A stretch of 64,000 nt of DNA from an uncultured Lachnospiraceae bacterium (GCA_948473115.1 CAOKWI010000005.1:34574-98573), one strand, 5' to 3'. Positions 54,239-63,727 are shown, numbered from the stretch's first letter. The notes: a model not told the origin generated them from the sequence alone. A program made the numbers and translations.

Positions 54239-55714
54239 TCACGAGTACAGCAGCACCGTCAATGTAAACCTGTTCTCGTCCGCTTCCCAGGACACTCCTC
54301 CCCGATACCTCTCTGCGGCGGCCCGGATATTGTGCAGGCCGATGCCGTGAGCCTCACCATCCGGCTTTGTGGTGGCGGGAAACAGGTTCCCCTGAAGAAG
54401 CTTCAATTCCCCGTTAAAGCTGTTCTCGACAGTCAGGAGGAGCATCCCCTGCCTGCAGCCGGAGTACAGCCGTATGAAGCGCCCTTTCCCGCCGGCATCG
54501 GTCTCCTGCTTTTCACAGGCTTCTATTGCATTATCCAGCGCATTTCCCAGGATGATACACAGGTCGGTAGGCTGAATCCTGCAGTCTTTTGGGATGATCA
54601 GATTCTCCGCCTCAAAACGGATCCGGGAGAATTTTTCACAGGCTTCGTGGTATTTCATGAAAAGAAGGGAATCTACCACAGTGCTTCCGGTCTGAAAGGG
54701 AATATCCAGCTTTCCCAGCGTCCGGCTGAGCTGTCCCAGATAGTCGGACAGCTCAGCCCTGTTCTCCTGCCGTTCCATCAGATTTTCCAGTACTGCCAGC
54801 TGATTCTTCATATCATGCTTCATGGAGCGGACACCGGAATAGATGCGTTCCAGTTCCCTTGCGTGCTCCTCCATGCTGACGACCTGTTTTTCCAGCACCG
54901 CCCTCCTGTTCCGCTCCGCGTTCAATGCCAGCATTTCCTGATACAGCTTCATGCTGTACAGCATGGAAAACAGACAGATGACCAGCAGGATCGGAACAAT
55001 GCCTGTGAGCAGCGGAAACGCCTCAAAGAGTGTCTTGGGCATCACATTCTTGTTGGTAAAGGTAAACATAATGACCCTGAGCAGGGTACACAGCAGGAAG
55101 CTGCTGGCACAGGGAAACAGCAGGAACAGATATTCCGTCTTGTGCAGGGGCAGTTCCCTGCTCTTAAAAATCCTGCACACATAGCGGAATGTGCCATATA
55201 TGACGACAATAAAGATCACCATATACAAAAACTGCTGGAGGATAGCCAGACATTCCATCAGGAACAGAAAATCTTCCGCAGCCACCGTGAAATAATTCCG
55301 TTCAAACCATCGATTCAGAATGTCATATAATGTATTCCAGAAGGCGGAAAATGAAAAAGAGAGAAAACGGCCGGTCTCACTGACTGCCGCAAACAACACG
55401 GTGATCAGAAAAATCTGCTTTTTGCTCCCCTGATAAAGCAGAAAAGAAGACAGCAGCAGAAATCCGTAAATCAATAATTGCTTAAGAAGACTTTTCATGC
55501 TTTCTGCGGGTGAGATCAGATTGACTACCATCAAAGCGTCCATGATCCGTTTCACCACAAACCAAAGGACACCGGGCAGAAAGGTCATCCACCAGGAATC
55601 GGAATGAAATTTTAACCGGAAAAAGTGATGATACAAGAGACATAAAATGGCAGACCATGTGACCTGCGTGAAAATATCGATCACTTCAATGATCAGGTGA
55701 TAAATATCAGACAC
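54239..55714 (-). CDS. GHKL-domain sensor histidine kinase (AgrC-like)
   Basis: Six-TM N-terminus; SMKHDMKNQLAVLENLM H-box; LCIILGNALDNAIEAC N-box; GIGLHNIRAAAERYRG. Confidence 0.92.
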   Translation of the reverse strand: MSDIYHLIIEVIDIFTQVTWSAILCLLYHHFFRLKFHSDSWWMTFLPGVLWFVVKRIMDALMVVNLISPAESMKSLLKQLLIYGFLLLSSFLLYQGSKKQIFLITVLFAAVSETGRFLSFSFSAFWNTLYDILNRWFERNYFTVAAEDFLFLMECLAILQQFLYMVIFIVVIYGTFRYVCRIFKSRELPLHKTEYLFLLFPCASSFLLCTLLRVIMFTFTNKNVMPKTLFEAFPLLTGIVPILLVICLFSMLYSMKLYQEMLALNAERNRRAVLEKQVVSMEEHARELERIYSGVRSMKHDMKNQLAVLENLMERQENRAELSDYLGQLSRTLGKLDIPFQTGSTVVDSLLFMKYHEACEKFSRIRFEAENLIIPKDCRIQPTDLCIILGNALDNAIEACEKQETDAGGKGRFIRLYSGCRQGMLLLTVENSFNGELKLLQGNLFPATTKPDGEAHGIGLHNIRAAAERYRGGVSWEADENRFTLTVLLYS

Positions 55715-56417
55715 AGGAAACTCCTTCCTGCTTCAAATAATTCATATATGCAGTCACAAAATCGTTATATTTTTCCTTGGATAAATAGACGGTTTCCCCA
55801 TTGTGCAAAAGGATGTTGTCCGCGCTGTACTGGGCAATATATGCCATATTTACCAGATATCCCCGATGGCACCGATAAAAACCGTCTCCCAGCAACTCCT
55901 CCATATGCGCCATGGTGGCATAGATGGTTTCTGTCTGGTGGAGGGTGTGGATATCCACCTTGCGCCGACAGTTTTCCACATACAGGATCTCGTTTTTTAA
56001 CAGGGTAAAGCTTCGCGATTTCGTCTGGAAGAAAAGGGATTCTTCCCTGTTGCGGATGCGCCTTCCCGCTTCCTTTACCGCCTCCTGGAACACACTGTTA
56101 AATTTGTCTTTCGCCAGGGGCTTCAGCAGATAATGGAAAGCGGACACGTCGAAGGCTTCAAAAACATATTCCTTTAAAGCAGTCACAAAAATCAGGACCG
56201 TATCTTCTTTCCGCTCCCGCAAGGTTCTGGCTATCTCCATTCCATTCGTGTCGGACATCTGTATATCCAGAAAAAGTATATCGAAATGCTGTCTCTCCGC
56301 CAGAAACTGCTTACCGGAGCAATAGTACAGGATCTGGCTCTCAGGAGCCATTGCCAGGACCAGCTTCTTTATCTGCAGACAGATTTCCTTTTCATCATCA
56401 CAAATTCCTATGTTCAT
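55707..56417 (-). CDS. LytTR-family response regulator
   Basis: MNIGICDDEKEICLQI, DILFLDIQMSDTNGMEIA; LytTR domain GFYRCHRGYLVNMAYIAQYSADNILLHNGETVYLSKEKY. Confidence 0.95.
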   Translation of the reverse strand: MNIGICDDEKEICLQIKKLVLAMAPESQILYYCSGKQFLAERQHFDILFLDIQMSDTNGMEIARTLRERKEDTVLIFVTALKEYVFEAFDVSAFHYLLKPLAKDKFNSVFQEAVKEAGRRIRNREESLFFQTKSRSFTLLKNEILYVENCRRKVDIHTLHQTETIYATMAHMEELLGDGFYRCHRGYLVNMAYIAQYSADNILLHNGETVYLSKEKYNDFVTAYMNYLKQEGVSCV

Positions 56418-56656
56418 GCCTCTTGCTCTCCTCGTAATCTATATCGGTAGTTTTTGAAAAAACCTGGGGCAAAATGTAACGAAACATATGAAAAAATGTA
56501 ATAAAATCAAATTTGCCTGGATTGCCGCCGCGGACAAAAAAAGCCATCGCACTGGCGGCTCGGCATATCCGGCTACCATGCAACAGCTGCTGCTCTTTCC
56601 TGTGACTCAGGTCATACTCTAGTTTGTATGATAACACATTCCAAAAGAAAAGTCTA
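56418..56656 (-). promoter_or_regulatory. promoter (TAGACT-17-TATCAT) and structured 5' leader with terminator-like hairpin upstream of the LytTR operon
   Basis: -35 at 56651-56656, -10 at 56628-56633 (minus strand); GCCAGTGCGATGGCTTTTTTT at 56555-56536. Confidence 0.5.
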
Positions 56657-56682
56657 GTATAAATTTTCCTTTTTGATATACT

Positions 56683-56832
56683 GATGTTACTGTTCACAGC
56701 TGCGCTGCTCACAGCAACATAATGCACACAAAATGAGCAAAAGACGCTCATTTTGGCGCCCGCAGTCTCGGGTTTTTATGCCCAAAACGCATAAAAACGC
56801 CTTCGCGAAACCGGCTGTGAATAGTAACATAC
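56683..56832. repeat. long palindromic intergenic element (family C, single copy seen)
   Basis: gatgttactgttcacagctg / cggctgtgaatagtaacatac; inner aaaatgagc/gctcatttt and tttttatgc/gcataaaaa hairpins. Confidence 0.8.
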
Positions 56833-56946
56833 TGATACTACACAGTTCAGCCAGTCCATAGAATGGCGGAAAATCATGCTTGCATGAACCTTACGCCGTT
56901 TCCATGGTGCGGGCTGAACCACAACCCACACAGAAAGGAGCACCAA

Positions 56947-59900
56947 ATGAAACTTGAAGAGCAAAGGCACATTCAGGGAACCTCCCGCAGGGACGAGGAG
57001 AAGCACCTGGAAGAGACACTTGATGTAATCCATGCGAACATGGATAGCTATGGTCGTCAGGTTCGGGAAATGAAGGAAAATATCGATGAGATGCTGGAGC
57101 ATTATCACGACGACAATGCGGAGGTGTATGTGATTCTCTGTAATACCATCACCATGCATGACCACATGAAACGGGCTCTGGAGCGGAATGAAAGGGCTGC
57201 GGACAAGCCCTACTTCGGGAGGATCTGCTTCCACGACGAGACCCTGGACAAAGAGGAATCCCTCTACATCGGCAAGGGCGGCATCTCCCGTGATTCCACC
57301 CGGCAGGAGGTAATCGACTGGCGCGCCCCGGTGGCCAACGCCTATTATGAAAACGGACTGGGCAGATGCAGTTATCCCTCCTCCGACGGCGCTCCCCTGT
57401 GGATAGACCTGCAGTTGAAACGCACCTATGAGATCGAACAGGGAAAGCTGCTGGATTATTTTGACAGCGAAGTGATCTCCAATGACGACCTGCTCACCAA
57501 ATACCTGGCAAAGAATAAACAGGCTGTGCTGGGCGAGATTGTTGCCACGATCCAGAAGGAACAGAATGACATTATCCGCAAATCCCCTTACCACAACATG
57601 ATCGTGCAGGGGGTGGCGGGATCCGGGAAGACCACTGTCGCCATGCACCGGATCTCCTTTATCCTGTATAATTATGAGGAACGCTTCCGCCCCAATGACT
57701 TTTATATCGTGGGCAGCAACCGTATCCTGCTGAATTACATCACCGGCGTGCTGCCCAGCCTGGATGTCCACGGCGTACACCAGATGACCATGGAACAGCT
57801 TTTTACCAGACTGCTCTATGAGGACTGGGACGAGAAAAAGTACAGCATCCGCAGAAAGGCCCTGAATATGGATTCCGGGAAAGTGAAGGGAACAGACGGC
57901 TGGTTCCGTCTGCTGGGACAATTCTGCGACAGGCTGGAAAAGGACATGATCTCCACTGATTCCATTTATCTGAATCCCATGCAGTTCGTTGAGGGGATTG
58001 AGAACGGCCGTTCCGGTGTCTATGACAGGAGCGGCGGAAACACACCCGATAAGGGGGCGCTTGTCCCGCTGGTGGACGGACAGGCCGTAGAGCGCTATAT
58101 CCGGCAGAATCCCGGCGTATCCATCCAGAGCAAGATCAATATGCTGAACGAGCGTCTGCTGATCAAGGTGAAGGATGAATTTCTGGGAAAGGGCGTAAAG
58201 TATACGGATGCCGAGCGGAAAGCCATCCTGAAGGCTTACCGGAACCACTATGGCGGTAAGATCTGGAAGCTGTCCACCTACAGGCTTTATGAGGATTTCC
58301 TGAAAGAACGGATTGCCGCAGGCGCGCAGATGGAACTTCCCGGCAGGGAGTTTGACGTTTACGATCTGGCGGCATTGGCATACATTTACAAACGGACAAA
58401 AGAGACGGAGGTGATCAGCGAAGCGCACCATATTGTGATCGACGAAGCGCAGGATTTCGGCATGATGGTATACGACTGCCTGCATTTCTGTATCAAGGAC
58501 TGTACCTATACCATCATGGGGGATGTGTCCCAGAATATCCGCTTCGGATTCGGATTGAATGACTGGGAGGACTTGAGAAGGCTTCTTCTGGCAAACGATC
58601 CCATGTCCAGCTTTGGGATTCTGAAAAAAAGCTACCGAAACACAGTGGAAATCTCTCATTTCGCCACAGATATCCTGCACCATGGGAAACTGGTGAGTTA
58701 TCCGGTGGAACCCATCATTCGGCACGGCGCCTCTGTAAAAGTCCAACAATTCCAGGATGAGAATGAACTGTGGCAGGAGGCTGCACGTCAATGCCGCGAA
58801 TGGCAGGAGAAGGAACTTCCCACCATTGCCATCATATGCAGGGATCAGGAAAGCGCCGGCCGGGCGGCTGCTGAACTGGAAAAACGGATCGAAATTCTGG
58901 AGACAGACCTGGAGAAAGCAGAATTTGGAAACGGGATCATGGTACTTCCCGTGGAATATACGAAAGGACTGGAATTTGACGCGGTGCTGATCTTAAATCC
59001 CACCAGGGAGGAGTATCCCGTGGACGACGGACACGCAAAGCTTCTGTATGTGGCGGCTACCAGGGCATTGCATGAACTTTGTGTGCTGCACACAGGAAAC
59101 CTGACGGGGCTGATCGCGGATCCCGTGCCGGAAACCATGAAAATCATGTATGCATCCGAAATGCCGGAAACCATGAGTACATCGAAAATGCCGGAAGCCA
59201 TGGGGGCATCCGAAACACCGGAAACCACAAGACCACCGGAAAACCCGACTGCATCAGGAAACGCGGAAACAATGAAGCCCTCCTGCGCAAAGAGACCCCG
59301 CCCGGCTGCCGCAAGCCCCTCTGTCAAAGGAAACGTCAAGGTGGCGCTGCCAAAGAACAGTGTATCGCCGTCCCATACTATCCTACAGACATATCAGGCT
59401 GGCAGGAAAACCAATGTCAATAATACCAACTCCGCCGGAGTGTTGGAAAAACAATTTCCCGAAAAGAAAAGAACTGACCCGGTCAGTCAAATTGACCGTG
59501 TCAGCCATCACAGTCTGGAAACCGGACAGCGCTCTTCCGCCAAAGATAAAGCAGTGAAAACCGGCTTTCCGGATTTCGGGGACTATCCTCCTACCGAAAA
59601 ACTGCGCCCCCTGGGGCACAACAGGATCGATCTGGGGGTTCGCTGGGTCACGAAACAGCCGGATGGGCTCTATCTACAGAGCCGATATGGCATCCTGCGG
59701 CTCTCTCCTGTGGGCAGCGGTATTGTGCGGATAACCTTTGCAAAGGGCGGGAAGCTTCTGGATGGCACACATCCCCTGATCCAGGTGCGCAGACTGGAGA
59801 AATTCTGGCTGTATAAGGAATCCGGTCAGATCGTTACCTTATCCACCGATGAACTGTTTCTCCAGGTGGACAAGACCACAGGGGCGATCCGTTACCTGGA

Positions 59901-60288
59901 TCAAGCCAAAAAGCTTTTATTGGCAGAGCGCGGCAGGGAATGCCGGCAACAGGAGGCTTTTCCCGGCGGGGAATTACAATCCTGGCTTTTCCTGGAACCA
60001 TCAAAGAAGGAGCAGCTTTTTGCCGTGGGATCCGGTGAACAAAAGCTTCTCCCGCTGCGGGGAACTGCCAGATATATTTCCAACGCGGGGGAACTGCCCT
60101 TCCTTTTCTCCGATCAGGGTTACGGCATATTGATAGCCTCGGACAGCCCCGTGATCTGCTGTGACCTGCCGGCCTACGGCACTTACCTGCACACGGAAAA
60201 GGAAGCGCAGATGGATTACTATTTCATTAGTGGGAAAAAAACCGACACGCTGATGAATGCATGCCGGTTCCTTCGGGGAGAACTGTGA
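56947..60288 (+). CDS. HelD-like UvrD/Rep superfamily helicase with C-terminal GH31-N-terminal-domain-like extension
   Basis: VQGVAGSGKTTVAMHR, IVIDEAQDFG, GDVSQNIRFGFG, VEYTKGLEFDAVLI, LLYVAATRALHEL; C-terminus resembles GH31 N-terminal beta-sandwich; RBS gaaaggagcaccaaATG. Confidence 0.88.
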   Translation: MKLEEQRHIQGTSRRDEEKHLEETLDVIHANMDSYGRQVREMKENIDEMLEHYHDDNAEVYVILCNTITMHDHMKRALERNERAADKPYFGRICFHDETLDKEESLYIGKGGISRDSTRQEVIDWRAPVANAYYENGLGRCSYPSSDGAPLWIDLQLKRTYEIEQGKLLDYFDSEVISNDDLLTKYLAKNKQAVLGEIVATIQKEQNDIIRKSPYHNMIVQGVAGSGKTTVAMHRISFILYNYEERFRPNDFYIVGSNRILLNYITGVLPSLDVHGVHQMTMEQLFTRLLYEDWDEKKYSIRRKALNMDSGKVKGTDGWFRLLGQFCDRLEKDMISTDSIYLNPMQFVEGIENGRSGVYDRSGGNTPDKGALVPLVDGQAVERYIRQNPGVSIQSKINMLNERLLIKVKDEFLGKGVKYTDAERKAILKAYRNHYGGKIWKLSTYRLYEDFLKERIAAGAQMELPGREFDVYDLAALAYIYKRTKETEVISEAHHIVIDEAQDFGMMVYDCLHFCIKDCTYTIMGDVSQNIRFGFGLNDWEDLRRLLLANDPMSSFGILKKSYRNTVEISHFATDILHHGKLVSYPVEPIIRHGASVKVQQFQDENELWQEAARQCREWQEKELPTIAIICRDQESAGRAAAELEKRIEILETDLEKAEFGNGIMVLPVEYTKGLEFDAVLILNPTREEYPVDDGHAKLLYVAATRALHELCVLHTGNLTGLIADPVPETMKIMYASEMPETMSTSKMPEAMGASETPETTRPPENPTASGNAETMKPSCAKRPRPAAASPSVKGNVKVALPKNSVSPSHTILQTYQAGRKTNVNNTNSAGVLEKQFPEKKRTDPVSQIDRVSHHSLETGQRSSAKDKAVKTGFPDFGDYPPTEKLRPLGHNRIDLGVRWVTKQPDGLYLQSRYGILRLSPVGSGIVRITFAKGGKLLDGTHPLIQVRRLEKFWLYKESGQIVTLSTDELFLQVDKTTGAIRYLDQAKKLLLAERGRECRQQEAFPGGELQSWLFLEPSKKEQLFAVGSGEQKLLPLRGTARYISNAGELPFLFSDQGYGILIASDSPVICCDLPAYGTYLHTEKEAQMDYYFISGKKTDTLMNACRFLRGEL
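59128..59244. repeat. in-frame tandem repeat (27-bp unit x 3 plus a 36-bp variant) in the HelD linker
   Basis: ccggaaaccatgagtacatcgaaaatg and variants; protein PETMSTSKM/PEAMGASET/PETTRPPEN. Confidence 0.85.
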
Positions 60289-60291
60289 CAG

Positions 60292-60334
60292 AAACTTCCC
60301 TGCGTCCTGTTCCAGGATGGGACGCAGGGAAGTT
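60292..60334. terminator. bidirectional hairpin terminator
   Basis: aacttccctgcgtcc-tgttccaggat-gggacgcagggaagtt. Confidence 0.85.
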
Positions 60335-60351
60335 CATTTCTTCTGTAGGTT

Positions 60352-61638
60352 TCATCTGTTGGCAAGCTCCGTGGTAATCTCCTCCCAGGTCACGTCCTTC
60401 TCCGCCATCAGCACCATCATGTGATATAAAAAATCGCTGATCTCATACTTGATCTCGTTGGGATTGGGATTCTTCGCGGCTATGACAATTTCCGTTGCCT
60501 CCTCGCCCAGCTTTTTCAGGATCTTATCGATTCCCTTGTCAAACAGGTAATTGGTATAGGATCCCTCCTTGGGATGTATCTTACGGTCTTTAATGACTTC
60601 AAAAACCTCCTCAAAGACCTGAAGGGGATTGCTGCTCTCCTCATAATCCTTTTTAGTAATCTCGTTGAAGAAGCAGCTTCTGGCTCCTGTATGGCACGCC
60701 GCTCCCACCTGGGAAACCTTTGCCAGGATGGTATCCATGTCACAGTCGGCGGTAAGGCTCTTTACGTACTGGAAATGGCCGCTGGTAGCGCCCTTTAACC
60801 AAAGTTCATTGCGGCTGCGGCTGAAATAGGTCATCTTACCGGTGCTGATGGTCTGTTCATAAGCCTCCTCATTCATATAGGCAACCATCAAAACCTCAAG
60901 GGTGCGGTAATCCTGCACCACCACGGGCACCATGCCGTCGCTGTTTGTCTTGAAGTCGGACCATTGGTAAGCCGCCTCAAAGGTTTCCACTTGGATCCCG
61001 TTCTCCCTGCACAGGTTTTTCAGGGACAGGATTTCCCTGTAATTATCATTGATGGTATTGCCTGTCACGCCGCACACACTGTCATAGGAGAAAATCTCCA
61101 TCAGCTTATTCAACGCAATCTGGTTGATCTGCACATAGAAGGGCAGCCCCGTGATTCCCTGGGTCTCACGGATCTGGTGAGGGTTCATCAGCACCATGGC
61201 AGAAACATATTTTTCAAGCAGGTCTTTATTTGCGGCCACTGTCTGCGGATCATTATAGCTGACGAGGATCTTATCCCTGCCGAATTTCAGGGAAACTTCC
61301 TCGGTGATACCGATATTGCTCTCCTTCTCATAATCCAGGATCGCTTTCTTACAGCCCGCATAGAGAAGCTTTTTCACGTCTTCCATGCGCTTCACATTTC
61401 CTGCGCCGATCACGTCCATCTCCGCGGTCCCACAGATTTCCTTTAAGATGTCGAGGGCAGCCTCATGTTCCCCGTCCCCTTCCGACATATCAAAAACGAT
61501 CAGTTCATCGGCATTGTTTTCGTTATAATAATGCACCAGACGCAGGGGCTCTGTTTCTACGACGGAAGTATCCGCAAGGCTCCTTACCGCGTGTTCGTGA
61601 TATAAATAAATACAGGGCACAAATTTTTTTGTTATCAT
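60352..61638 (-). CDS. hisIE: HisF/HisA-like barrel fused to HisI and HisE (phosphoribosyl-AMP cyclohydrolase / phosphoribosyl-ATP diphosphatase)
   Basis: N-terminal ADELIVFDMSEGDGEHEAALDILKEI; HisI YMNEEAYEQTISTGKMTYFSRSRNELWLKGATSG, CHTGARSCF; HisE GEEATEIVIAAKN. Confidence 0.93.
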   Translation of the reverse strand: MITKKFVPCIYLYHEHAVRSLADTSVVETEPLRLVHYYNENNADELIVFDMSEGDGEHEAALDILKEICGTAEMDVIGAGNVKRMEDVKKLLYAGCKKAILDYEKESNIGITEEVSLKFGRDKILVSYNDPQTVAANKDLLEKYVSAMVLMNPHQIRETQGITGLPFYVQINQIALNKLMEIFSYDSVCGVTGNTINDNYREILSLKNLCRENGIQVETFEAAYQWSDFKTNSDGMVPVVVQDYRTLEVLMVAYMNEEAYEQTISTGKMTYFSRSRNELWLKGATSGHFQYVKSLTADCDMDTILAKVSQVGAACHTGARSCFFNEITKKDYEESSNPLQVFEEVFEVIKDRKIHPKEGSYTNYLFDKGIDKILKKLGEEATEIVIAAKNPNPNEIKYEISDFLYHMMVLMAEKDVTWEEITTELANR

Positions 61639-61668
61639 ATGCAGTCCACACCTTTCACAGCCTTACCA

Positions 61669-62256
61669 CTACAGGCTTCCCTTTGTACTGAGCACATCCG
61701 CGATACGGGGATCTATTCCCGTGGCCTGGTCCAGCGCTTTTGCAAACGCCTTGAACATGGCTTCGATCATGTGATGTGCATTGATGCCGTCCAGCATTTT
61801 CATATGCAGATTCATGCCGGCGCTGTAGGAAACGGCATAAAAAAATTCCCGCACCAGCTCGGTGTCCAGCCCGCCTACGCGCTCCACCGGAAAAGCACAG
61901 TCAAAATTCAGGAAAGGACGTCCGCAGAGATCCACCGCGCAGAGCGCCAGTGCGTCATCCATGGGCAGGATAAAAGAGCCGTATCTGCGGATCCCCTTCT
62001 TATCTCCCGCTGCCCGGGCAATAGCCTGTCCCAGGACGATTCCCGTGTCCTCCACGGTATGGTGTCCGTCCACATGGAGGTCGCCCTTCACCTGGCATTT
62101 CAAATCAAAAAATCCATGTCTGGAAAACCCTTCCAACATATGGTCAAAAAAACCGATTCCCGTGGAAAGTTCCGCTATTCCTTTGCCGTCCAGGTCCAGG
62201 GTCAGTTCTATATCCGTCTCTTTCGTCTTACGTCCTACTGTCGCCGTCCGTCCCAT
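61669..62256 (-). CDS. hisB: imidazoleglycerol-phosphate dehydratase
   Basis: GIGFFDHMLEGFSRHGFFDL, DGHHTVEDTGIVLGQA, NAHHMIEAMFKAFAKAL. Confidence 0.97.
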   Translation of the reverse strand: MGRTATVGRKTKETDIELTLDLDGKGIAELSTGIGFFDHMLEGFSRHGFFDLKCQVKGDLHVDGHHTVEDTGIVLGQAIARAAGDKKGIRRYGSFILPMDDALALCAVDLCGRPFLNFDCAFPVERVGGLDTELVREFFYAVSYSAGMNLHMKMLDGINAHHMIEAMFKAFAKALDQATGIDPRIADVLSTKGSL

Positions 62257-62269
62257 TTTTACCTCCATG

Positions 62270-63559
62270 CTATTCAAATCTCACTTTGATGCTGTTGGCG
62301 TGTGCCGTCAGACCTTCGCTCTCCGCAAAAGTTTCAATATCCTTATGTACCTTCTCCAGGGCTTCCATTGAATAAGAGATGATGCTGGTCTTCTTGATAA
62401 AATCATCCACATTCACCGGAGAGAAAAACTTTGCCGTTCCGTTGGTGGGAAGGATATGGTTGGGACCCGCGAAATAATCTCCCAGCGGCTCGGAAGCATA
62501 CTCTCCCATAAAAATTGCGCCCGCATTTCGGATCTTGGTCATCACTTCAAAGGGATTGGCCGTCAAAATCTCCAGGTGTTCGGATGCAATCTCGTTCACC
62601 GCTTCGATGGCATCCCCCATGTTCTCTGCCACAAGGATGTAGCCATAGCGATCCAGCGACTGCTGTATGATCGCTTTCCGGGAAAGTTCGCTGACAAACA
62701 CATCCACTTCCGCTGAGACATTCTGTGCCAGTTCTTCTGAGGTCGTGATCAGGATGGCACTTGCCATCTCATCGTGCTCCGCCTGGGACAGCAGGTCCGC
62801 CGCCACATAGCGTGGATTTGCCGTTTCGTCGGCAAGGACAAGAATCTCGCTGGGGCCTGCAATGGAGTCAATGCTGACATATCCGTACACCGCCTTCTTC
62901 GCCAGCGCCACAAAAATATTGCCGGGTCCCGTGATCTTGTCCACTTTGGGTATGGATTCGGTTCCAAAGGCCATGGCTGCGATGGCCTGGGCTCCCCCCA
63001 CCTTGTAAATGGTGTCCACCCCCGCAATATCCGCCGCCACCAGTGTTCCGGGATTGACCCTGCCGTCCGCCCCGGGAGGCGTGGTGATAATGATCTCGTC
63101 CACTCCTGCCACCTTTGCGGGAACCACATTCATCAGCACACTGGAGGGATATGCTGCCTTTCCGCCAGGCACATAGACACCGGCCCTGGCGATGGCAGTG
63201 ATCTTCATGCCCAGAATGGTTCCGTCCTCTTTCGCGTCAAACCAGCTGTTGCGCAGCTGTCTGGAGTGGAAAGCGCGGATGTTCTCCGCCGCTCTTCTGA
63301 TGACGCCCACCAGTTCCGGGGACAACTTCTCATAAGCCTCGTCTATTTCTTTCCTGGTCACTTTGATATTGTCCGCATCCAGGGCAAATTTATCAAATTT
63401 CAGCGTATACTCAAAAACCGCCGCATCCCTCCGAGTACGCACATTGTCTATGATCTCATTGACGGTTGCCTCATATTCCATGTAATTGTTGGGACTTCTT
63501 TTCAGCAGACTGTCCAGAATATCCTTTTTTGTCTCGTTTGTCAGTGCTACAATCCTCAT
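62270..63559 (-). CDS. hisD: histidinol dehydrogenase
   Basis: GVYVPGGKAAYPSSVLMNVVPAKVAGV, YKVGGAQAIAAMAFGTESIPKVDKITGPGN, DSIAGPSEILVLAD. Confidence 0.98.
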   Translation of the reverse strand: MRIVALTNETKKDILDSLLKRSPNNYMEYEATVNEIIDNVRTRRDAAVFEYTLKFDKFALDADNIKVTRKEIDEAYEKLSPELVGVIRRAAENIRAFHSRQLRNSWFDAKEDGTILGMKITAIARAGVYVPGGKAAYPSSVLMNVVPAKVAGVDEIIITTPPGADGRVNPGTLVAADIAGVDTIYKVGGAQAIAAMAFGTESIPKVDKITGPGNIFVALAKKAVYGYVSIDSIAGPSEILVLADETANPRYVAADLLSQAEHDEMASAILITTSEELAQNVSAEVDVFVSELSRKAIIQQSLDRYGYILVAENMGDAIEAVNEIASEHLEILTANPFEVMTKIRNAGAIFMGEYASEPLGDYFAGPNHILPTNGTAKFFSPVNVDDFIKKTSIISYSMEALEKVHKDIETFAESEGLTAHANSIKVRFE

Positions 63560-63727
63560 TTTTCCCTGCCCTTCCTGTATGCTCTGCCTGTCATTTGATT
63601 TATCCTGTTTCAGGTTTTTCCGCGAGAGCCAAACACATAACACAGTATAACATAAATCGTTTCCAATAGAAATATTTATGTGACTAAAATTGCTAAAAAA
63701 GTGACAATTCAGCCCCGATCGTACCAG

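Noticed and set aside
56776-58791. 671-aa minus-strand ORF opposite the HelD-like gene
   Set aside because: Shadow ORF of a well-supported plus-strand CDS; composition (His/Val/Gln-rich) typical of antisense translation, no RBS or recognisable motifs.
63560-63720. Region upstream of hisD examined for a T-box/His attenuator
   Set aside because: No T-box-like sequence, specifier loop or terminator could be recognised.
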